From assembly GCA_023374045.1 (NCBI GenBank), contig CM041777.1, forward strand, positions 84,314,300 to 84,378,299: a stretch of DNA of 64,000 nt, read 5' to 3'. Both the position numbers and the translations under genes were made by a program. The notes under the pieces were generated by a model. It saw only the letters and a program-made list of their open reading frames with translations. It was not told where the DNA came from and searched no databases. The DNA comes from Limonium bicolor (lineage: Eukaryota > Streptophyta > Magnoliopsida > Caryophyllales > Plumbaginaceae). This document shows, piece by piece, positions 57,542 through 64,000 of the stretch; position 1 is the first letter of the stretch; the number at the start of each line of letters is the position of its first letter.

Positions 57542-58388
57542 GGTACTTGCGATGCAGAAGGCACCAAGTTTGGAAAAAGCATTTTCTCTGGTTGCTCAAG
57601 AAGAAGAGAAAATAGAGAAAGAAGAGTCAAGAGAAGACGCGATGTCCAGAGGAACCAAGTTTGGGGAAAACACATATAACAGAAACCCTAATTCGAGAGG
57701 AGGATGAGATACAGAAAGGAAGAAGGTTACCTGCTCATATTGTGAGAAGATTGGACACAACTCCGATGATTGCTATCAGAAGAGGAAGTGTACTCACTGC
57801 AAAAAGTCGGGACACTTGGTCACGGAATGCTACCAAATCCATGGCCGCGACACTATCCTGGCTCCAAAGAAAAACAGTTACGCAAACACCGCAAAGGAGG
57901 AAGAAAAGGTTAGTGAAGTCACAAATAAGGATGAAGGATTAACTCCTAAGCAATTACAACAAATAGCAGAGTTAATTCGAAACAACACTTCGGGAACGAC
58001 AGGAGCAAAATCAGTAAGCAGCGATTTCTGCAATTTCTCAGGTAACCATTCTTACTGCATCTATATTACAGAGTGTTTAATGGGAAAGAATTCGTGGAAT
58101 TCACTCAAAGGAAAATGGGTGATTGATTCGGGTGTGACCGATCACATGTCGGGGGCACAAAATTTGTTCAAAAATTGGAGGTTTATGGAGTATAATCGAA
58201 CTGTAATACTCCCAGATGGAAGTCCACAGATCGTTAACATGTTAGGAGACATACGAATTGGTGAAGAGATCGAACTGAAGGATGTATTATTTGTACCGAA
58301 ATTTAGGTTTAACCTAATTTCGGTTCGAAAGATGGTAGAACAATTTGACTACGCTGTCATATTTGACAAACACCATTGTTTTGTTTAG
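57542..58388 (+). pseudogene. copia gag end, nucleocapsid and protease
   Basis: Frame changes within the first 250 bases, then a nucleocapsid with two CCHC zinc knuckles: CSYCEKIGHNSDDC (about 57735) and CTHCKKSGHLVTEC (about 57795). The protease site is WVIDSGVTDHMSG (about 58117), with FRFNLISVRKM after it. The frame closes at TAG 58386-58388, where related proteins read Gln. It would cleave the copia polyprotein if intact. Confidence 0.82.
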
Positions 58389-59357
58389 GACCTTACGGGA
58401 GAGAGCAGTAAACGAGTTAGGCTGGAGCAAGGTGGGCTGTATATACTAGATGCTGTTCAAATGGATCGTAGCATGGATAGACGGACAGAAGAGACAAGTT
58501 CGAGACGGAAGAATCCAGAAATAACGGGCACAAAACTGGAAGGTGGTATATGGGCTGTAGACAGTGCTTTGGGCTCATATTCGAAAGTTGATCCAAAGGC
58601 GGAGGAAATTCATGTAAAACTCGGGCATGTACCATTTCCAAAATTGTTACAAATGGGTTTAATAAATGAAAATGACTTTTCTGCTCACCATGCATGTGAT
58701 ATATGTTACAAAGCAAGAGCCCAACGTCTTCCATTCGGTAATTCAGTGAGTAGAAGTAAAAAGAGTTTTGAGATGTTGCATATTGATGTGTGGGGACCGT
58801 TCAACACAAAGACTTATAACGGTTTCAAATACTTTGTGTGCTTCGTGGATAATTACACACGGACCACTTGGGTTTATCTTATACAACAAAAGAGTGAGGC
58901 TTGGAAGACAATTGTTTATTTTATCAAGATGATAGAAATGCAATTTGAGACAAAAGTCAAAGTAATAAGAACAGATAATGCCAAGGAATTGGGAAGTTCG
59001 AATGAAGGAAGGTTGTTCTATGCACAAGAAGGAATCATTCATCAAACCACGTGTGCATATACTCCATAGCAGAATGCTGTTGTTGAAAGGAAACACAAAT
59101 ATTTGCTAGAGACGGCAAGGGCCATCTTTTTCCAGTCAAATGTCCCGCTGAATCTCTAGGGAGAGTGTATATTGCATGCCACTTATCTAATCAACAGATT
59201 ACCTACTAAAGCTTTACATGGGAAAACTCTGTTTGAGAGTTTGTTTGGTCATAAGCCAGATTACAAGGAGATTAAACCTTTCGGATGCTTGTGTTACAAA
59301 AGCATTATTCATGGCAAAGGAGGAAAGTTTAACCCAAAGGGATAGGCTTGTGTTTAT
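58389..59357 (+). pseudogene. copia integrase
   Basis: Contains the GAG-pre-integrase zinc finger (HVKLGHVPFPKLLQMGLI ... CDICYKARAQRLPF) and the integrase core IDVWGPFNTKTYNGFKYFV, IRTDNAKELGS and, after a TAG at 59067, NAVVERKHKYLLETARAI. Further stops lie at 59157 (TAG, expected Trp) and 59343 (TAG). The C-terminal part HATYLINRLPTKALHGKTLFESL is recognisable. It is non-functional as it stands. Confidence 0.85.
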
Positions 59358-61280
59358 TTGGGACAAGATCCAAGAGGGAAAGGTTTTAAAGTCATGAGCA
59401 TTGAGACACGAGTTGTTGAAATTAGTAGGGATGTGAAATTTCATGCAGATATTTTTCCTTTTAGAGATGGTCAACCTCCTTGCAATATCACATCATCAGA
59501 CGTATGTGAAAATAATGAGTTGGTTACCACACGACAAATCATTATGGCAGATGATGATACTCAACAAATTGGTTCCAACGACAAACAACAAGACTCTACC
59601 ACACATGCAGATAAAGCTATTATCCAAGCAGGGCCACGTCGGTCACAAAGAGAGAGTCACAAACCTTCTTATTTGGACGATTATGTCTGTAACACGGTGT
59701 TTCAGGATGTATTAGATGAGAGGGTATTCGCTCACCAGAAATTACTGGATAGCAACAAGGCAGACTATGCAAGTTTAACTAATATTAAGCCTTATACTTC
59801 TATATCCTTGATGATGGTCAAGACCAATGAAGTTGTTGATTTATCCGAACCAACATGCTACAAAGATGCTGTTTTACATGCGCATTGGAGGAAATCCATG
59901 GAGGATGAGTTGAGAGCTCTAGCAGAGAATGACACATGGGATGTTGTGACTTTACCTAAGGGGAAGAAAGTTATTGGTTGCAAGTGGGTTTATAAAGTCA
60001 AACTCAAATCTGATGGAACCTTGGAACGGTACAAAGCAAGGTTAGTGGCAAAGGGTTTTACACAATGACATGGTTTGGATTACACTGAAACATTTTCTCC
60101 TGTGGTTAAGTTGACAACTATCCGCGCTCTTATAGTTGTTGCTCTTAACAAATGATGGATTATCAATCAGTTAGACGTGAACAATGCTTTCCTGCACGAC
60201 AATTTGGATGAAGAGGTTTATATGAGAATACCTCATGGCTTGGAGGTCGAAGGTAGCAATAAGGCATGTCTATTGAAAAAGTCTTTGTATGGTCTTAAGC
60301 AAGCTTCTCGACAATGGTTTGATAAACTGGCAGGTTTTCTTCGAACCCTTAACTTCCAGCAGTCGAAGAATGATTATTCTTTGTTTCACAGAGATGGAGC
60401 ACATGGAAAGATTTTTGTGGCCATTTATGTGGATGACATGTTGGTTGTGGGTAGTAATCAGAAGGACATTGATGATGTTAAGTATGAACTTGATCTTCAT
60501 TTTAAGATTAAGGATTTGGGTAAGTTGCACTATTTCCTCGGAATATAGAGTTTATTCATACTGAGCATGGATATGTTCTATCTCAACGAAAATTTTGTCA
60601 AGACTTGGTAGAAGAGAATGATTGCCAACATTCAAAGATAGCTCAAGGACCGATGATAGTTGGCAGTCAACTTCTCGCAAATGATGGGACGCCTCTTGCA
60701 GATCCTATTATCTATCGACGGTTAGTTGGAAAACTAAATTATTTGTCAAACACAAGGCCAGACATTAGCTTCACAGTTCAAGTCCTGAGTCAGTTTATGC
60801 AAAGTCCAACTGATGTCCATATGCAAGCAGCTATACATGCCGTTCGTTACATCAAAGGCACCATGAATTATGGCGTTATCTTGAGAAAGCAGGATCATTG
60901 TCAACTGGACTTGTTGGCTTATTGTGATTCAGATTGGGCAGCATGTCCAAATACGAGAAAATTCTGGTTATTATATCTTTCTAGGCGATAGTCCTATCTC
61001 TTGGAAAACCAAGAAACAAGGTTTTGTTTCTCTTTCGAGTGCTGAAGAAGAATATCGCTCTCTCCGACGTGTAACAACCGAGCTCACTTGGTTGACCCGT
61101 CTTTTGCACGAGATTGGTGTGTCTGATATTACACCCATACCGGAAAAAGTGACAATCAATCTGCCATACACATAGCTCGGAATCCAGTATAACATTTGAG
61201 GACAAAACACATTGAGATAGACTGTCATTTTGTACGGGAGAAGATTCAACAAGGTCTTGTGAAGGTCGTATACACACCCA
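59358..61280 (+). pseudogene. copia reverse transcriptase and RNase H
   Basis: Starts with ACVYLGQDPRGKGFKV, then a linker, then RT: WDVVTLPKGKKVIGCKWVYKVK, ARLVAKGFTQ with TGA at 60066, TGA at 60153, LDVNNAFLH, SLYGLKQASRQW and the active site YVDDMLVVGS (about 60430). A small frameshift follows near 60545. RNase H shows CDSDWAACPNTRK, another shift near 60960, then SPISWKTKKQGFVSLSSAEEEY. The frame ends at HIEIDCHFVREKIQQGLVKVV, where the CACTA transposon starts at 61281. Confidence 0.87.
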
Positions 61281-61405
61281 CACTACAAAAAAATACCATT
61301 TACTAACACACAATTTTAGTGACAGACAATTTAGTGTTAGTATAATCGATAAATAGTTACACATTACAAATGTCAGTAAAAGTCAATAACTTTTACTAAC
61401 ATATA

Positions 61406-61642
61406 CTCCCTCCGTCCTGAATTGACCGTCCTGTTTGCTTTATGGCACGTTTTTCCACTTCAATATTAAGCATATAAGATAAAATAATTTTATAAAACTA
61501 ATTTTGTAATATATAGTTTAACATGTAAGGAATCATATGCAAAACTTAAATTTTAAAAATTATTTTATCTTATATGTTAAAAATTGAAGTCAAACAACAT
61601 GTCCAAATAGTAAACAGGACGGTCAATTCAGGACGGAGGGAG
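61406..61642. mobile_element. Stowaway MITE (237 bp)
   Basis: Ends CTCCCTCCGTCCTGAATTGA and its complement TCAATTCAGGACGGAGGGAG, nearly perfect, with TA duplicated at both sides (61404-61405 and 61643-61644). It is a non-autonomous Tc1/mariner element inserted in the CACTA subterminal region. Confidence 0.95.
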
Positions 61643-61819
61643 TATTGATTAAGTCACTATATTTAACATTTTTACTAATAGATTTTTAACTAGTGTGAGT
61701 AAACTTAAGTACGTATACTCACACATAATAGAGATGTGTCAGTGTATATACTAGTCGCTAACTTTACTAATACATCACTGAAAAAAAACCTCTCTCCTTC
61801 AGTTTCCCACGCCTTCACA

Positions 61820-62310
61820 ATCTTTTTTCCTTTCCAATTTCCATGTCCCGCTAAACCCATATCATCTTCGCGCCTCAGATTTTGCCGAATTTTTTCATCT
61901 TCAATGTTCTTCCACCAAATTTCTCTTCCATGGGGAGACTATTTCTGTTTTTTTCTCACTATCCTTCAATCTTTGAAACTGATGGGTATATCTGTTCGTG
62001 ATCCACGCATGTCAATGTGCTTTTGGTTCCCTTCTTCGGTCTCCCTTTCGTCCCTTAAAGTTCCAAGTTCCAGTCTTCAGTCTCCCTTTCCACGAGGATC
62101 GGCGTTAGCCGTGTAAGTAGTGGAATCCTGTCAATATTCTTTCACCAATTCATCTTCGACATTCAAATCACGACACCAATGCCTTCACAACCTTTTTTTC
62201 CTTGCCGATTTCCATGTCCCTCTAAACCTATATCATCTTTGCGCCTCAGATTTTGCCAAATCCTTTCATCTTCAATATTCTTCCACCAGTTCATATTCGA
62301 CATTCAAATC
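61820..62310. repeat. Duplicated leader segments
   Basis: A ~100-base block with TTTCCATGTCCC...CGCCTCAGATTTTGCC occurs at about 61835-61920 and again at 62205-62290; ATTCTTTCACCAATTCAT-like sequence recurs between. A second pair (CAAATAGTGCTAGTT...GGCAAGTTGC) lies at about 62498-62548 and 62624-62670. Confidence 0.8.
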
Positions 62311-62670
62311 GCCACACCAGTCGCAACTCTTGAGCGAATGCAGTCTCATAACGGAAAGGCCAAGATTTTAATTACTCTTCATATTCGTCAACTCGTTCAA
62401 TTTCTCTTCTCTTATAGTCTGACTTATTTTTTCTCTAATAATACTTCCGGTTTGATTACAAATTTGCGTCAGTGTATATGAACTAAGTTGCAAAAGCAAA
62501 TAGTGCTAGTTACTGCATCTTGGTGGTAAAATTCACTGGCAAGTTGCTCACATTTTTAATAGATTTCTAGGCAGCATGTTTGATTATAAATGGACGTACT
62601 GCTGTATATGACTAATTTTCACAGCAAATAGTGCTAGTTGTTGCATCTTGGTAAAATTCACCGGCAAGTT

Positions 62671-63754
62671 GCAGTAGTTAATTAGTTGTCTTGTTTAGTG
62701 AACTCTACGTGTTTGTTAAAATGACCAAGTGAAATAGTACTTATTGTTGGATAAATAGAATGTTTAGGTGCTTAAAAAAAACTCATGAGCTGCTTTACTG
62801 CACGATGTTTTCCATCTGCCTGCAATCCATTTTCTTTGTTCTCTGTGAAAAAATGCATTTCTCATACCGACAAGAATAATGAGCAGTGCATGTATGTTGT
62901 TCATGTTTTTGGTTTCTTCATTTGTTTTGGGTTGCAGCAAACAAGAAGTGTCCAAAAACCATTTGAATTTATAACACTGTCGCTTACTATTACAAAGCAC
63001 CACCGCATGCCTTTGCAAGGAAGAATAATATGAGGTGGTAATCTTTTTCCACATCAGATTGAATTAACCACAAAATTTGAGGTTGGCAATGTTTAAAATG
63101 AGAATTTTACTGAATTTCTAGTGGTCAAATCACATAGTACTTGATGTTGGTAAAAGGGACTATTTTTTCTTTATTCCTCTTACTTCTGCATCCTTTATTT
63201 GCAAAGAACCACCCTGTTTAAAATCTTGAACCATAGTAGACACTTAGTTTTTCTTTTGTAAAAGATGTATAACAACAGATTTGAAGATATAAAATGCTCA
63301 AGTAATGCTCTTCATCTGAAAATATTTTGTTGCACTTGTAAACAGGCTTGAAGATTCAATAGTGCAGATCACCTACCTAACTGAAGTACTAATATCGTCG
63401 GTTGCATAATTTGAGGTAACCCTATGTTTTAACTAATATCATTTAGCCAATTAGGTAACTTTAATCTGATTTTTCACTGTTGTATGTTAAGTATATATAT
63501 TGAACAATTACGGTTGAATTTTGTAGTTTGGTTCTAGATTAGTATTTTGGATAGTTATTTGTCTTCCACAGTGGACCTAGTTTATAAACTCACACTCTTC
63601 TATGTAATTGTTTGGATTAATATATTATTCGTTTATGTTGCTTCATTTTTATTAGAAAATTTTGTTTATTGTTAGACTTACAACATCAAATTTTCTACAT
63701 AACCTTTTTGTTCTTTATTTTTTTTAGCAAATTGTAGCTTTTCCTTTACACAGA
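62671..63754. other. AT-rich region, probable intron of the CACTA gene
   Basis: No supportable gene. It lies between the leader-like region and the ORF at 63755 and ends in TTTTTTTAGCAAATTGTAG, which could hold a splice acceptor. Confidence 0.4.
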
Positions 63755-63955
63755 ATGGCTAAACGTAGACTCAAGGTGATATCTATCAACAATCAAACTC
63801 AACAGCTCACTGAACAAGGACAAATGACTCAATTAGTGGAAACTTTTCATTCAAGTCAATCACAAGCGGCAGAAGATGAATCAGAATTTATGGTTGCACC
63901 TTATGAGGAAACCACCATTGTTGAAGATTCTCAACAAGGTAGGTTTAAGTACTAA
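63755..63955 (+). CDS. Possible first coding exon of a CACTA-encoded protein (TNP1-like)
   Basis: Opens MAKRRLKVISINNQTQQ and is hydrophilic, with Gln-rich and acidic parts. A good splice donor (CAACAAG|GTAGGT) at about 63938 precedes the in-frame stop, so the ORF is probably an exon that continues beyond. Its position in a CACTA element and the composition suggest the N-terminus of a TNP1-type accessory transposition protein. No catalytic motif is visible and the assignment is tentative. Confidence 0.45.
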   Translation: MAKRRLKVISINNQTQQLTEQGQMTQLVETFHSSQSQAAEDESEFMVAPYEETTIVEDSQQGRFKY

Positions 63956-64000
63956 ATAAATTGAAATCTTCTGGTGTCTATAGTAATTACTGTTTGCTGA

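Larger units (their letters stand above)
42326..61280 (+). mobile_element. Ty1-copia retrotransposon, decayed and interrupted
   Basis: Parts: probable 5' LTR (42326-42650), PBS (42655-42668), gag start (42705-43345), and zinc knuckles, protease, integrase, RT and RNase H (57542-61280). A chromovirus (43346-57536) sits in gag and a CACTA element cuts pol near its end, so the 3' LTR is not in the window. Many in-frame stops show it is old. Confidence 0.85.
61281..64000 (+). mobile_element. Second CACTA transposon, 5' part, runs off the right edge
   Basis: Begins with the terminal motif CACTACAAAAAAATACC, preceded by CCA, the probable 3-base target duplication. Subterminal motifs such as TTTACTAACA and TTAGTGTTAGTA follow, in both orientations. 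A leader-like region (61780-62350) and a short ORF at 63755 resembling a CACTA gene start come next. The other end and the transposase lie outside the window. Confidence 0.75.

Noticed and set aside
1..64000. tRNA, rRNA and CRISPR loci
   Set aside because: No tRNA cloverleaf with B-box, rRNA segment or CRISPR-like spaced repeats was recognised; the regular repeats are plant tandem arrays.

Overview
This is nuclear DNA from a flowering plant, most likely a eudicot. It contains long LTR retrotransposons, CACTA, Mutator and Stowaway-type DNA elements, spliceosomal introns, a P-class PPR gene and a two-exon gene with a probable chloroplast transit peptide. The species cannot be read from the sequence. 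Only two ordinary host genes look intact: the PPR gene (32724-34805, +) and the uncharacterised plastid membrane protein gene (36924-37844, -). Almost everything else is nested transposable elements.

Layout. 1-2386: end of a CACTA transposon that runs off the left edge and cuts into an LTR. 2387-14541: a large Ty3-gypsy-type element on the minus strand with ~4.07-kb LTRs, a PBS and a PPT but no coding region. 14542-19878: noncoding repeat DNA ending in a plus-strand LTR end. 19909-31600: a decayed plant-mobile-domain (PMD/MAIN-like) gene on the minus strand, flanked by a ~190-bp and a ~141-bp tandem array. Its 3' part is split by a 5.9-kb non-autonomous LTR element (21693-27627) bounded by the duplication CCCAC. 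32724-37844: the two host genes, separated by a seven-copy ~240-bp tandem repeat. 38500-42328: a Stowaway-type MITE, an AT-rich array and a MULE/FAR1-like transposase pseudogene. 42326-61280: a decayed Ty1-copia element. 61281-64000: start of a second CACTA transposon inserted in the copia pol gene.

The outstanding feature is the 14.2-kb Ty3-gypsy chromovirus (Tekay/Del type, 43346-57536, minus strand) inserted in the copia gag gene with the target duplication GGCTA. Between its gag and protease it carries a 252-codon open frame encoding an ALKBH1-like AlkB Fe(II)/2-oxoglutarate dioxygenase. All recognisable catalytic residues are present: NxY, HxD, distal His and RxNxTxR. Predicted splice sites suggest how it could be expressed. 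One phase-1 donor at the end of gag could join either to the AlkB exon, giving a gag-AlkB fusion with its own stop and a nearby AATAAA, or to the protease, giving gag-pol in frame. A second, 85-nt intron lies inside gag and must be removed to restore the zinc knuckles. The pol genes of this copy carry one stop and one frameshift, whereas AlkB is uninterrupted.

Splice sites, lineage names and functions are inferred from sequence reading alone. No alignment, HMM search or expression evidence was available. Repeat copies differ often by one-base indels, so some frameshifts may be assembly errors.
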